NCBI GenBank assembly: GCA_002869365.1 | Contig: PKTA01000178.1 | Location: forward strand, 1 to 64,000 | Direction: 5' to 3' | From: Marinilabiliales bacterium | GTDB lineage: Bacteria > Bacteroidota > Bacteroidia > Bacteroidales > F082 | Length of the DNA: 64,000 bases | Shown: in pieces, positions 9,342 through 18,634 of the stretch | Layout of the letters: each line of letters begins with the position of its first letter | Numbering within the stretch: the first letter of the stretch is position 1 | The notes under the pieces: generated by a model | Database searches by the model: none | Told to the model about the DNA's origin: nothing | Seen by the model: only the letters and a program-made list of their open reading frames with translations | Position numbers and translations under genes: made by a program

Positions 9342-9762
9342 ATTTAGTTGAAATTTGCAACTCCTCCAATTCTATACCCGCTCTTTCCAATAGGTCGAGG
9401 CCTTCTGTTATCCTATATTTTCTGTCGAAAACAACTCTTTTTATTCCGGCCTGTATTATTAATTTGGCACATTCAATGCATGGTGAATCGGTTATATATA
9501 AAGTTGCCCCTTCACTACTATTATTGGATTTGGCTACTTTAGTAATTGCATTAGCCTCCGCGTGAAGAACATATGATTTTGTTATCCCCGCATCATCTTC
9601 GCAAATGTTTTCAAAACCTGAAGGCGTACCATTATAACCGTCTGAGATAATCATACGATCTTTAACTATGAGTGCACCAACTTGTCGTCTGATACAATAT
9701 GAATTTTTAGCCCATACGTGAGCCATCTCCAAATAACTCTTGTCGAATTTTTTGTCTTTCAT
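9340..9762 (-). CDS. dCMP/cytidine deaminase-family protein (ComEB-like)
   Basis: Zinc-dependent deoxycytidylate deaminase family enzyme, probably supplying dUMP for thymidylate synthesis. The zinc and proton-shuttle motifs are HAEANAI (about residue 83) and SPCIECAKLI (about 112), the classic HAE...PCxxC pair. The N-terminal CIRRQVGALIVKDRMIISDGYNGTP is characteristic of dCMP deaminases rather than tRNA adenosine deaminases. The 140-residue length is normal. It lies 14 bp downstream of dnaX on the same strand, so the two DNA-metabolism genes are probably one operon. Confidence 0.88.
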   Translation of the reverse strand: MKDKKFDKSYLEMAHVWAKNSYCIRRQVGALIVKDRMIISDGYNGTPSGFENICEDDAGITKSYVLHAEANAITKVAKSNNSSEGATLYITDSPCIECAKLIIQAGIKRVVFDRKYRITEGLDLLERAGIELEELQISTK

Positions 9763-9776
9763 TTAATTTCTTTTAT

Positions 9777-11621
9777 TTATGCGCCAAAATCTAAGCCCAG
9801 TTGATCTTTTAGTTTGACAATACCCGGGTAGTCTTTTGCTAATTCATCGAACTTCTCATTATCGAAATAGGCTTTTTTAACTTCATCTACTTCAGGAACT
9901 ATTGCCTTTAATTTTATCTGATTATTTTTCAGTTCACGCTTTATAAATTCCAGTAAACTTGTTTGATGTAATAAATCCTTTGCCATAATATGATTATCAA
10001 CCATATATTCAATGACAAAATCGTCGGTCAATTTGGGAGTGTACTTTGCTATGGCACTGGCAAAACTTGGAGATTTGGATTGATACCCCACAACAAATTC
10101 TTTCCAAACTTCCTCTAGCTTTTCCTGAGTAAATTCATTTTTAATTACCGGCTCATCTCCCTCTTCACTTTTGTTCTTTTCGTCTTTTAGGGCTTTTAAA
10201 CTTTCAGTAATTGAAATCCGCCTAATTTTTCTTCCGGAATCATCCTTTGGCTTATTTTTTTTCTCCGATTCTTCAATTTTATCATCGCCAGTAATATCAG
10301 TTTGAACCTGCCCCGTTTCACTTTCCTTATTTGTATCATCAACTTTAACTTCTGATGATTCTTTAGCAGGAGGAGGAGTTTTAATTTCTTCCTTTATCTC
10401 AGGCTTTTTTGAGACTTCTTTTTCTTTTTTGTTTACCGGTTGAGGAGTTTTGTATTCAACTTTTCTCTCCAACGATTGATCTTTACTTTTTTGAGAAATA
10501 TTAACTTTATCATCAAAACCACCAGCAGTATTCGATAACTTAGCCAACTGCATCAGGGCAATTTCAATATGTAGCCTTTTATTATTACTGGCCTTATAAC
10601 TGAGGTCAGTTTTATTGCAGATATCAAGAGCATTTATCAAAAGGGCTGAATTACAATTATTAGCCTGATTTAAGTAATTTTCCTTTTGCTTGTCGCTGGC
10701 CAAAAGCAATTTTATTGTAGTTTCATTTTTAAGTACCAATAAGTTTCTCAGATGATTTCCCAGTCCAATAATAAAGTTTTGTCCATCGAAACCATTTTCG
10801 ATAATTTCATCAAAAGTTAATAATAAATCTGGAATATTTGATTTAATTATGGCATCTGTAACGCTAAAAAAGTACTCATAATCGAGTATATTAAGATTTT
10901 CGATTACATTTTTATATGTAAGGTGATCGCCACTATAACTAACTATCTGATCGAACGTTGAAAGAGCATCACGGAGTGCTCCATCTGATTTCTGAGCGAT
11001 AATATTCAGGGCTTCTATTTCGGCTTCAATATTCTCATTATTAGCAACATACGAAAGGTGCTGCGCAATATCTTCCACATTTATTCTTCTAAAATCAAAA
11101 ATCTGACAACGTGAAAGTATTGTTGGCAATATTTTATGTTTTTCGGTAGTTGCAAGAATAAATTTCGCATAAGCTGGCGGTTCTTCAAGTGTTTTTAGAA
11201 ATGCATTGAAGGCCGCTTGAGAAAGCATATGAACCTCATCTATTATATAAACTTTGTATTTTCCTATTTGTGGTGGTATACGAACCTGATCAACCAGATT
11301 CCTGATGTCGTCGACCGAATTGTTGGAAGCTGCATCTAATTCATGGATGTTGAAGGAGGCATTATTATTAAATGAAGTGCACGACTCACATTTGTCGCAT
11401 GGTTCATAAGTTTCTGTCAGGTTCTCACAATTAATAGTTTTGGCCATAATTCTGGCACATGTTGTTTTTCCAACACCTCTTGGCCCTGTAAACAAAAAGG
11501 CTTGCGCCAGATGGTTGCTTTTTATTGCATTTAGCAAAGTGGTTGTAATAGCATTTTGACCAACAACCTGCTTAAAAGTTACAGGACGGTATTTGCGCGC
11601 AGATACTACAAAATTATCCAT
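9777..11621 (-). CDS. dnaX: DNA polymerase III subunits gamma/tau
   Basis: Clamp-loader ATPase of the replisome. Walker A is GPRGVGKTTCAR (about residue 45), followed by a four-Cys zinc module (CENL...CDKCESC), Walker B YIIDEVHMLS (about 125) and the sensor/arginine-finger SRC box ILSRCQIF (about 167). Residues 1-360 form the AAA+ and collar domains. Residues about 375-495 are a low-complexity Lys/Glu/Pro-rich linker, then a conserved C-terminal domain of about 110 residues comparable to tau. At 614 residues this is a full tau form. I saw no clear frameshift-programming heptamer, but did not search exhaustively. Confidence 0.95.
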   Translation of the reverse strand: MDNFVVSARKYRPVTFKQVVGQNAITTTLLNAIKSNHLAQAFLFTGPRGVGKTTCARIMAKTINCENLTETYEPCDKCESCTSFNNNASFNIHELDAASNNSVDDIRNLVDQVRIPPQIGKYKVYIIDEVHMLSQAAFNAFLKTLEEPPAYAKFILATTEKHKILPTILSRCQIFDFRRINVEDIAQHLSYVANNENIEAEIEALNIIAQKSDGALRDALSTFDQIVSYSGDHLTYKNVIENLNILDYEYFFSVTDAIIKSNIPDLLLTFDEIIENGFDGQNFIIGLGNHLRNLLVLKNETTIKLLLASDKQKENYLNQANNCNSALLINALDICNKTDLSYKASNNKRLHIEIALMQLAKLSNTAGGFDDKVNISQKSKDQSLERKVEYKTPQPVNKKEKEVSKKPEIKEEIKTPPPAKESSEVKVDDTNKESETGQVQTDITGDDKIEESEKKNKPKDDSGRKIRRISITESLKALKDEKNKSEEGDEPVIKNEFTQEKLEEVWKEFVVGYQSKSPSFASAIAKYTPKLTDDFVIEYMVDNHIMAKDLLHQTSLLEFIKRELKNNQIKLKAIVPEVDEVKKAYFDNEKFDELAKDYPGIVKLKDQLGLDFGA

Positions 11622-11644
11622 AAATATATTTGAAATTTAAACTT

Positions 11645-11652
11645 CAAAAATA
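11645..11652 (-). promoter_or_regulatory. Possible -7 element for dnaX
   Basis: Read on the minus strand this is TATTTTTG, matching TAnnTTTG, 24 bp before the dnaX ATG. No matching -33 element was seen. Confidence 0.35.
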
Positions 11653-11741
11653 TAAAATAAAGTTGATGATTAGAATCTGATTCGGCTTTAGTTAGTTTTA
11701 TTTCTTGTTATACTTGAAAAAATATATAATTTTGACATCTT

Positions 11742-13055
11742 ATGGATGAGATACTGATTTATGCACCAAAACTTACAGCCAGAGTGAGATACGTATTTCG
11801 CTTGGTTTTTATTGAACTACTGCGTAAGAAGCCGGTGTTTACATCCAATGTTGATGAATTTCAGTCGAGTGACCTTCCGAAGATAATTTATGGAGATAAG
11901 CCAATTTCAGATGATATTTTCTTTAACTCATCAGGTTTATTATTTGAAAAAGGAATAAATGATGTAGAACTGGAACCTTTCGACTATGAGGGTATGCGGG
12001 TGATATTTCCGGTTTATAATAAATACTCGGTTTTGCCATTTGATGTTTTTGCTGCTATATTTTATTTTGTTTCAAGATATGAGGAATATCAACCATATAA
12101 AGTTGATATGCATGGTAGGTTTACAGCCCATTTATCAACTGCTTATAAACTAGGAATTCTGGAAAAACCTGTAGTAAATATATGGGCATTGAAAATAAAG
12201 GATATAATTCTTAATAAATATCCCGATTTAAAATTCACACAACTACAGTATAAATTTGTTCCTACATACGATATAGATTCCGCATATGCATATACTCAAA
12301 AAGGACTTATCAGGTCAATTGGCGGATTTATAGTTTCTCTAAAGCGTTTCGAATGGCAGGATATAGTTGACAGGATAAGGGTGTTGATAACAAGGCGTAA
12401 AGATCCGTTTGATACCTTCGATTTACAAATATCTTATCAAAAAAAATATGGCTTAAGGCCGATATATTTTATCCTCTTTGGTAGATATGGTCAATACAAC
12501 AAAAATATTAATACGCGAAATAAATCGTTCAGGTTTTTAATTAAAATGCTCAGCGATTATGCTAGTATTGGAATTCATCCTTCCTATTATACAGTTGAAG
12601 ACGATAGTTTGTTACCAACAGAAAAGAAGAATCTTGAAAATGCAATTAATAAGAGTATAGATTGTAGTCGTCAGCATTTTCTACGATTAAATCTGCCATC
12701 TACTTACAGGCAATTAATTAATAATGATATTACCGACGATTTTTCAATGGGATTTGCAGCCCAGCCAGGTTTTAGAGCCGGTATATGTAGTTCGTATAAC
12801 TTCTATGATATCGATTTAGAGGCAGAAACAAATTTCAGAATTCATCCATTCGCTGTTATGGATGGAACGCTTAGAGATTATTTGGATATGACACCTGCCG
12901 ATGCAATAAGCAAAATAAGTCAACTTATTGATGAAGTTAAAAAGGTTAACGGAACTTTTATTTCGCTATGGCATAACGAATCGTTAAGCGATACAAAAAG
13001 ATGGACTGGCTGGCTTCACGTTTATGAGCAATTGCTCAGAAAAGCAATTGATTAA
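11742..13055 (+). CDS. Polysaccharide-deacetylase-like protein (DUF7033-type N-terminus)
   Basis: A 437-residue protein with a Bacteroidota-specific N-terminal half (about 1-170, DUF7033-like) and a C-terminal NodB-like barrel. The PTYDIDSAYAY motif (about residue 183) supplies the metal-site Asp pair; GIHPSYY (about 280) looks like the HPxxY/HSxxH equivalent, and ISLWHNESLSD (about 405) provides a late His. No signal peptide is seen, so a cytoplasmic or inner-membrane-associated role is likely. It is followed after 3 bp by a GNAT-like gene, a pairing that suggests sugar or envelope modification. The substrate is unknown. Confidence 0.75.
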   Translation: MDEILIYAPKLTARVRYVFRLVFIELLRKKPVFTSNVDEFQSSDLPKIIYGDKPISDDIFFNSSGLLFEKGINDVELEPFDYEGMRVIFPVYNKYSVLPFDVFAAIFYFVSRYEEYQPYKVDMHGRFTAHLSTAYKLGILEKPVVNIWALKIKDIILNKYPDLKFTQLQYKFVPTYDIDSAYAYTQKGLIRSIGGFIVSLKRFEWQDIVDRIRVLITRRKDPFDTFDLQISYQKKYGLRPIYFILFGRYGQYNKNINTRNKSFRFLIKMLSDYASIGIHPSYYTVEDDSLLPTEKKNLENAINKSIDCSRQHFLRLNLPSTYRQLINNDITDDFSMGFAAQPGFRAGICSSYNFYDIDLEAETNFRIHPFAVMDGTLRDYLDMTPADAISKISQLIDEVKKVNGTFISLWHNESLSDTKRWTGWLHVYEQLLRKAID

Positions 13056-13058
13056 TAT

Positions 13059-13991
13059 ATGATTACGCATTTAATATCAAGCCAAATTGACCATGAAAAA
13101 TGGGATGAGTGCATTAACAACTCCTTTAACGGAAACGCATATGCTCTATCATGGTTTCTTAATTTTGCACATCCCGAATGGGAAGCCCTGATAGAAAATG
13201 ATTATGAAACAGTAATGCCCTTGCCTGTTAGCAGGAAATATGGGATGAGTTATGTATTACAACCCTATTTTATTCAGCAATTGGGAGTTTTTTCAAAAAC
13301 TAAACTTTATCCTGATAAAATCAGGGAATTTTTGGATGCTATTCCTCCGAAAGTAAAATACCTGGATATTAACCTGAATATTCATAACAAAATTGATGGT
13401 CTTAACTTAAGCCCTACAAAAAACAGAAATTATATGTTGGATTTGGTTCTGGATTATGAAAGTCTTAAATCAAATTATAATGAAAATACCAAAAGAAACC
13501 TGGGCAAAGCTCTGAAGAATGGACTTCAGTTGCTTAAAAATATTAAACCTGCGGAACTTATCAACTTATTCAGGGAAAACAAAGGAAGTGATTTAAACAC
13601 GTTTGCCGATAATGATTATAAGACCCTCGAGCGTATTATTTATATGTCGATGCATAAGGGTGTAGGGTTTGTTTATGGTGTTTATGATAAGGAAAATCAA
13701 TTGTGTGCAGCAGCATTTTTTTTAAGGCATCGTAACAATTTAATCTTCTTATTTTCGGGCAGTAATGAACGTGCACGACAAAACAGGGCTATGTTTTTCC
13801 TTATCGACTCGATTATTAAAAATAATTCACCTAGTCCGAAAACTCTTGATTTTGAGGGCTCAAACGATGATAATTTAGCAAGATTCTATAAAGGTTTTGG
13901 TGCAAAAGAAGTTTTGTATGACAGACTGAAAATTAACAGGGCGGTTTTTCCATTAAAGAATTTGATTAATATTTATTTGGGCAGTAAATAA
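13059..13991 (+). CDS. GNAT/FemAB-like acyltransferase
   Basis: A 310-residue protein with the shape of a FemAB-like double GNAT fold. The second half has the typical strands and turn: GVGFVYGVYDKENQLCAAAFFLRH, NLIFLFSGSN and LIDSIIK, then LDFEGSNDDNLARFYKGFGA, a pattern common in peptidyl or lipid aminoacyl transferases. It follows the deacetylase-like gene by 3 bp and is surely in its operon. The acceptor and donor are unknown. Transfer onto a sugar or cell-wall amine exposed by the deacetylase is a reasonable guess, but inference only. Confidence 0.6.
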   Translation: MITHLISSQIDHEKWDECINNSFNGNAYALSWFLNFAHPEWEALIENDYETVMPLPVSRKYGMSYVLQPYFIQQLGVFSKTKLYPDKIREFLDAIPPKVKYLDINLNIHNKIDGLNLSPTKNRNYMLDLVLDYESLKSNYNENTKRNLGKALKNGLQLLKNIKPAELINLFRENKGSDLNTFADNDYKTLERIIYMSMHKGVGFVYGVYDKENQLCAAAFFLRHRNNLIFLFSGSNERARQNRAMFFLIDSIIKNNSPSPKTLDFEGSNDDNLARFYKGFGAKEVLYDRLKINRAVFPLKNLINIYLGSK

Positions 13992-13999
13992 TAATTTAT

Positions 14000-14323
14000 C
14001 TAAAAATCTCCGTCTTCTTTAAAAATATCAATATCAATCGATTCTATATGAGTTTCTTCAAGAAAATATTTTACTCTTTTGTGCATTTGTAAATTATCAT
14101 TTAAAAATACTGCTTCGGGTTTTACTTTGTCTGATTTTTCATCAATTATGGTTATTATTTTTTCATAATGTTCTTCGGCAACTAAATCAATGTCTTCGTC
14201 GATCATATTTTTACTTATTTTGGGTAATGTATGGTTTACCACAATTCCATAAGTATCCTTCACTTTACTTAACATCTCCTGCGTCCATTCCTGATATGGA
14301 CTCTCTGTGCAATTAACTAACAT
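14000..14323 (-). CDS. Small orphan protein resembling CRISPR-linked CARF/Csx-type Rossmann proteins
   Basis: A 107-residue acidic protein with no signal peptide. The pattern LVNCTESPYQEW at the N-terminus, a following YGIVVNHTLPKIS, a helix LVAEEHYEKIITII and then KPEAVFLND resemble small CRISPR-associated Rossmann proteins remembered as LxNLSNHPxxxW...PFPNI...LAEEYYxKI...PxAVHVMGE. That family has been linked to cyclic-oligoadenylate binding or cleavage. The match here is partial: the glycine of the second turn (MGE) is replaced by ND. No cas gene or array is visible in the window. The gene stands alone, convergent with the GNAT-like gene 8 bp away. Treat the relation as a hypothesis. Confidence 0.4.
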   Translation of the reverse strand: MLVNCTESPYQEWTQEMLSKVKDTYGIVVNHTLPKISKNMIDEDIDLVAEEHYEKIITIIDEKSDKVKPEAVFLNDNLQMHKRVKYFLEETHIESIDIDIFKEDGDF

Positions 14324-14518
14324 AACACACTTTTTTAGTAAAACAAACGCACTAATTTTATAATAATGCGTGTAAATATAAGTGGATTTTTTCTAAATAT
14401 AAAATGAAGTTATAAACACTTTCATCTTATTGTTCAATGTATATTTCTATCTGACTAAGAGGGCTTTTTATAACCATTATAAATTTTGTTAATAAGATAT
14501 TATATGCGATTGATTTTA

Positions 14519-14526
14519 TACTTTTG
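14519..14526 (+). promoter_or_regulatory. Bacteroidota-type -7 element before the aldehyde dehydrogenase
   Basis: TACTTTTG matches TAnnTTTG and lies 38 bp before the start codon. The same octamer precedes several other plus-strand genes here. Confidence 0.4.
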
Positions 14527-14564
14527 CTCTTTGTTTAATTATTAACGATAAAAAAACTAAAATA

Positions 14565-16121
14565 ATGAATAAATATCAGGATAAAGCCACAATATTGGCT
14601 GAACTTGGATTGAGCGAACTTAACGCTGGTGTTTCAACCGGACAAGAATGGTTTGATACTGAAGGAGCAGTTACTGCTTCCATATCCCCCATTGATGGAG
14701 AAGAGATTGCCAAGGTTAAAAATGCTACCCTTGAAGACTATGAAATGGTGATAAAGAAAGCCCAGTCTGCTTTCAAGGAATGGCGTTTAGTACCTGCTCC
14801 TGTAAGAGGAGAAATTGTACGTCAAATAGGATTGGCTTTGCGTGATAAGAAAGAAGCTTTGGGAGCTTTAGTGACCCTCGAAATGGGAAAAATCTATCAG
14901 GAAGGTCTTGGGGAAGTACAGGAGATGATCGATATTTGCGACTTTGCTGTAGGACAGTCACGTCTTATTAATGGTGTAAACCTGCAGTCGGAAAGACCTG
15001 AACACCGTCTTTCTGAGCAATATCATCACTTAGGAATTGTTGGGATTGTTACTTCCTACAATTTTCCTGTTGCTGTATGGGCATGGAATACTGCCCTTGC
15101 TGCAATAGCCGGTGATGTGGTTGTTTGGAAACCTTCGTCAAAAACACCTATAACAGCTTTGGCAACACAAAAGATTATTAAAGATGTATTAATTGCAAAC
15201 AATGTTCCTGAAGGCGTGTTTAACTTAGTAGTTGCAAAATCATCAGTGATGGGCGATAACTTCCTGGCCGACAATAGAATACCTCTTTTATCGGTAACAG
15301 GATCTACTGCTGTTGGAAAACGTGTTGGCGGAATTGTTGGAAAACGTTTAGGTAAAACTATTTTGGAATTAGGCGGAAACAATGCCGTAATTATTTCTCC
15401 TAAAGCCGATATACAAATGGCTATTATGTCTACTGTTTTCGGTACTGTTGGTACTGCAGGTCAAAGATGCACATCCACAAGAAGAGTTATTATACATGAA
15501 GATATTTTTGATGAGGTAAGAGATAAATTTGTTTCAGCTTACAAAAAGATAGTTCCAAAAATTGGCAATCCTTTAAATGAAGAATATTTGGTTGGACCAT
15601 TAATTGATAATGGCTCGGTTGAATTGTTTAAAAATGCTGTTGTAAGCGTTGAAAAAGAAGGTGGAAAAGTTTTATTTGGTGGTCACGTTCTTGAAGGAGA
15701 AGGTTTTGAATCAGGTAATTATGTAGTGCCTTGTATAGCAGAAGCTGAGAATCACTTCGAAATTGTGCAGGAAGAAACATTTGCACCTATTGTTTATCTG
15801 ATAAAATATAAAGGGGATATCACAAATGCTATCGATATTCAAAACAATGTTCCTCAAGGACTTTCCTCAGCTTGTTTTACTCTCGATATGAGAGAAGCCG
15901 AAACCTTTTTATCACTCGCCGGTTCCGATTGCGGTATTGCAAATGTGAACCTTGGTACTTCAGGTGCTGAAATTGGTGGCGCCTTCGGTGGTGAAAAAGA
16001 TACAGGTGGAGGACGTGAGTCTGGTTCAGATGCGTGGAAAATTTATATGCGCCGACAAACAAATACTGTAAATTATGGAGCAGAACTTCCTTTAGCACAA
16101 GGTATAAAGTTCGATATTTAA
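14565..16121 (+). CDS. Aldehyde dehydrogenase, ALDH7 / alpha-aminoadipic semialdehyde type
   Basis: NAD(P)-dependent aldehyde dehydrogenase of 518 residues. The catalytic Glu is in LELGGNNA (about residue 268) and the catalytic Cys in GQRCTSTRR (about 302). The second half, with PIVYLIKYKGDITNAI and the FGGEKDTGGGRESGSDAWK tail, matches the ALDH7 group (piperideine-6-carboxylate or alpha-aminoadipic semialdehyde dehydrogenase) of lysine catabolism. No lysine aminotransferase or other catabolic gene is adjacent; the gene is flanked by its own -7 element and a strong terminator. The substrate assignment is therefore family-based. Confidence 0.85.
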   Translation: MNKYQDKATILAELGLSELNAGVSTGQEWFDTEGAVTASISPIDGEEIAKVKNATLEDYEMVIKKAQSAFKEWRLVPAPVRGEIVRQIGLALRDKKEALGALVTLEMGKIYQEGLGEVQEMIDICDFAVGQSRLINGVNLQSERPEHRLSEQYHHLGIVGIVTSYNFPVAVWAWNTALAAIAGDVVVWKPSSKTPITALATQKIIKDVLIANNVPEGVFNLVVAKSSVMGDNFLADNRIPLLSVTGSTAVGKRVGGIVGKRLGKTILELGGNNAVIISPKADIQMAIMSTVFGTVGTAGQRCTSTRRVIIHEDIFDEVRDKFVSAYKKIVPKIGNPLNEEYLVGPLIDNGSVELFKNAVVSVEKEGGKVLFGGHVLEGEGFESGNYVVPCIAEAENHFEIVQEETFAPIVYLIKYKGDITNAIDIQNNVPQGLSSACFTLDMREAETFLSLAGSDCGIANVNLGTSGAEIGGAFGGEKDTGGGRESGSDAWKIYMRRQTNTVNYGAELPLAQGIKFDI

Positions 16122-16136
16122 TTTATTATTATAAAT

Positions 16137-16190
16137 AAAATTGTTCACGGAGTTTTTTAACATCAAATTTAACTTCGTGAACAATTTTTC
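16137..16190 (+). terminator. Strong hairpin terminator after the ALDH gene
   Basis: A 13-bp perfect stem AAAATTGTTCACG/CGTGAACAATTTT encloses a 26-nt loop, and the T run continues past the stem. It begins 16 bp after the stop. Confidence 0.85.
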
Positions 16191-16206
16191 TTTTAAAAAC
16201 CTTCAC

Positions 16207-16236
16207 ATTGCACAATTGTAAAAAGGCATACTTTTG
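16207..16236 (+). promoter_or_regulatory. Probable promoter of the lipoprotein/peptidase pair
   Basis: ATTG at 16207 and TACTTTTG at 16229-16236 match the Bacteroidota -33/-7 arrangement with about 18 nt between them. The start codon follows 15 bp later. Confidence 0.45.
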
Positions 16237-16251
16237 TAATAATTTAAAACT

Positions 16252-16638
16252 ATGAAGCACTTAATCTTAATAGCACTTATTGCAGTTATTACACTTTTTT
16301 CCTGTAATAACCAGAATTCCAAAGTAGAAAACTCAAAAAGTAAAATTGAAATAACTCAGGATAGTTTAAGAAACAATAATTCAGGTCTTGATAGTATAAC
16401 AAAGTATAATATAAATATGGATATGACTTTGAGTGAAGTATCAAAAAAGAACTCCATTAACTTGAATTATCTTAAATCTGAACTAGGAATACCTGCCAGT
16501 TTAAAGCACGACTATCAGTTAAAAACCATAAGTAAAAATTTCAAATTTGAGATTAAAGATATTGAAAGAATAATAAAGCAATATCATAATGATAGAATTG
16601 AAAGGATAAAAAATAATGTTTCAAAATCATCAAAATAA
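16252..16638 (+). CDS. Small lipoprotein of unknown function
   Basis: A 128-residue protein with a clear lipoprotein signal: MKHLILIALIAVITLFSC, with Cys18 as the lipidation site. The mature part is polar and rich in Asn, Ser and Lys; I recognise no domain. Residues about 60-105 (LSEVSKKNSINLNYLKSEL...) look like a short helical repeat, possibly helix-turn-helix in shape, as in DUF4405-like or LysM-adjacent segments, but this is weak. It ends 10 bp before the exported C1B peptidase and shares its promoter, so it may assist or inhibit that enzyme; this is inference from position. Confidence 0.65.
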   Translation: MKHLILIALIAVITLFSCNNQNSKVENSKSKIEITQDSLRNNNSGLDSITKYNINMDMTLSEVSKKNSINLNYLKSELGIPASLKHDYQLKTISKNFKFEIKDIERIIKQYHNDRIERIKNNVSKSSK

Positions 16639-16648
16639 ACTAAGTACT

Positions 16649-17848
16649 ATGAAAAGGGTAATTTCAATTATTATTGCTTTGGTAACGATAATAAGTATCG
16701 ATACCTTCGCTCAGGAAGATGTAAAAAAAGAAGAAAAGGGCTATGTATTTACTGATGTAATTTCTATACCCCATACAACTGTGCGTAACCAATTTCGCTC
16801 AGGAACATGCTGGAGTTTTTCAGGACTAGCATTTATTGAGGCTGAACTTTTAAGAGAAACAGGAAAAAAATATGATCTTTCTGAAATGTTTTGTGTTAAC
16901 CATACATATTCTGAAAAGGCAGAAAAATATGTACGTACTGGAGGGAATTTAAATTTTGGTTCAGGAGCAGAATTTACTGATGTTTTTAATGTAATTAAGA
17001 ATTATGGAATAGTTCCTGAAGAAGTTTATTCAGGACTGGAATACGGAACCGAATTGCATACGCATGGTGAACTTGACGAACTTTTAAAATCATATGTAGA
17101 TGCTATTATTAAAAATAGAAATAAGAAACTTACTCCCGTATGGCATGAAGGATTTGACAAGGTTTTAGATACATATCTGGGTGATCTCCCTGAAACATTT
17201 ACTTATGAGGGAGTAGAGTACTCTCCTGCTTCATTTCGTGATATGTTAGGAATTAATGTAGACGATTACATGGAATTTACATCATATACACATCATCCTT
17301 TTTATGAGGCATTTGCAATAGCAATCCCCGACAATTGGTTGTGGGCACGATGGATGAATATTCCAATGGATGAAATGATGGATATTATTGATAACTCACT
17401 TGAAAAAGGCTATACTGTTGCCTGGGGTGCTGATGTGTCTGACAAAGGTTTCTCATGGAAAAATGGAGTTGCTGTGATTCCTGATATGGAAAAATCTGAC
17501 TTGGAAGGAACTGAAAAAGAAAAGTGGGAAACGCTAACAAACAAGGAAAAGGCAAAAGCAGCCTTTAGTTTTGATGGTCCTGCAAAAGAAAAGACAATTA
17601 CTCAGGAGATGCGACAGCAAGCATATGATAATTACACTGTTACAGATGATCATGGTATGTTAATAGTTGGTGCAGCCACAGATCAATTAGGTAATAAGTA
17701 CTACAAAATTAAAAATTCATGGGGCACTGAAGGCCATGTTTATAATGGGTATTTTTACGCTTCAGAATCATATGTTAAATTGCAAACTATTGGTATAGCA
17801 GTTAATAAAAAAGTTATCCCAAAAGAAATAATGAAAAAAATTAAATAG
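16649..17848 (+). CDS. Exported C1B (bleomycin hydrolase-like) cysteine aminopeptidase
   Basis: The ORF track starts at 16616, but the ATG at 16649 gives a proper signal peptide (MKRVISIIIALVTIISIDTFAQ), so that start is preferred (399 residues). The papain-fold triad is complete: Cys54 in SGTCWSFSG, His in DDHGMLIVG and Asn in KIKNSWGTEG. These are hallmarks of family C1B (PepC/bleomycin hydrolase). The usual cytosolic enzyme lacks a leader, but exported forms are common in Bacteroidota and would act in the periplasm or outside on peptides. It follows a lipoprotein gene by 10 bp and ends at a strong terminator. Confidence 0.88.
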   Translation: MKRVISIIIALVTIISIDTFAQEDVKKEEKGYVFTDVISIPHTTVRNQFRSGTCWSFSGLAFIEAELLRETGKKYDLSEMFCVNHTYSEKAEKYVRTGGNLNFGSGAEFTDVFNVIKNYGIVPEEVYSGLEYGTELHTHGELDELLKSYVDAIIKNRNKKLTPVWHEGFDKVLDTYLGDLPETFTYEGVEYSPASFRDMLGINVDDYMEFTSYTHHPFYEAFAIAIPDNWLWARWMNIPMDEMMDIIDNSLEKGYTVAWGADVSDKGFSWKNGVAVIPDMEKSDLEGTEKEKWETLTNKEKAKAAFSFDGPAKEKTITQEMRQQAYDNYTVTDDHGMLIVGAATDQLGNKYYKIKNSWGTEGHVYNGYFYASESYVKLQTIGIAVNKKVIPKEIMKKIK

Positions 17849-17867
17849 TTTCTCATTTCACATTTTT

Positions 17868-17907
17868 AAAAAAAGCACCAAAATCATACAGTTTTTGGTG
17901 CTTTTTT
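17868..17907 (+). terminator. Terminator after the C1B peptidase gene
   Basis: A long stem AAAAAAGCACCAAAA/TTTTGGTGCTTTTTT encloses a 9-nt loop. It is symmetric enough to act on either strand. Confidence 0.88.
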
Positions 17908-18015
17908 AATTATTACTTATTTTGTTCATCATTCGTAAGTGTAAAATAGTTAATAATATGTAGTTCTCTCTGTTAGAATTAGTTATTTTTACAAAAAATC
18001 GCTGTAATAACTAAT

Positions 18016-18594
18016 ATGAAGAAAACTGCTATAATTGTTGATGACGAAATTGCTGGTCTTGAGCATTTAAGTCGTTTACTTAACACTTGTGCTGATGTTC
18101 AACTTTTAGCATCTACCACCATACCTGAAGAGGCAATTGAACTTATTACCAAAAACAAACCTGATATTTTATTTCTGGATATTGAAATGCCACGAATTAG
18201 TGGATTTGAAGTATTAGAAATTACCAGAAACCAGGGACTTATACCGTACGTTGTTTTTACAACAGCCTATAGTCAATATGCTATAAAAGCAATAAAGGAG
18301 AATGCCTTCGATTATTTATTAAAACCAATAGATATTGAAGAACTCAGAATTACTCTTGATAGAATTGATGAGGTAGTCAATACGCCAAATTTATACCCAA
18401 ACAATCTCACAAGAATATTGAGTCGTCGTGAATTACAGATCCTTGAGTTAATAGTAGAGGGTAAAACTAGTAAGGAAATAGGAGAGGAGTTGTTTATATC
18501 GAAAGTAACTGTAGATACACACAGAAGAAATATACTTGAAAAGACAAAAGCGAAAAGTACTGCTGATTTGATTGCAACTATTTTGTTGAAATAG
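18016..18594 (+). CDS. Response regulator, LytR-type receiver with LuxR-type HTH
   Basis: A 192-residue two-domain regulator. The receiver (1-120) has all catalytic residues: Asp9/Asp10 in IIVDDE, phospho-acceptor Asp55 in LFLDIEMP, Thr83 in FTTAY and Lys103 in LLKPID. The receiver resembles the LytTR class, yet the output (about 133-190, LSRRELQILELIVEGKTSKEI) is a LuxR/GerE helix-turn-helix. No histidine kinase is adjacent. A paralogue follows 40 bp downstream, so the two are probably one operon. It is expected to be a conventional phosphorylation-controlled activator. Confidence 0.9.
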   Translation: MKKTAIIVDDEIAGLEHLSRLLNTCADVQLLASTTIPEEAIELITKNKPDILFLDIEMPRISGFEVLEITRNQGLIPYVVFTTAYSQYAIKAIKENAFDYLLKPIDIEELRITLDRIDEVVNTPNLYPNNLTRILSRRELQILELIVEGKTSKEIGEELFISKVTVDTHRRNILEKTKAKSTADLIATILLK

Positions 18595-18634
18595 TTATTA
18601 TTATAAAATTTATTAACCAAAATAAGAATGGATT

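Noticed and set aside
9340-9762. tRNA adenosine deaminase (tadA)
   Set aside because: The N-terminal CIRRQVGALIVKD and YNGTP pattern and the spacing of HAE to PCxxC match dCMP deaminases better.
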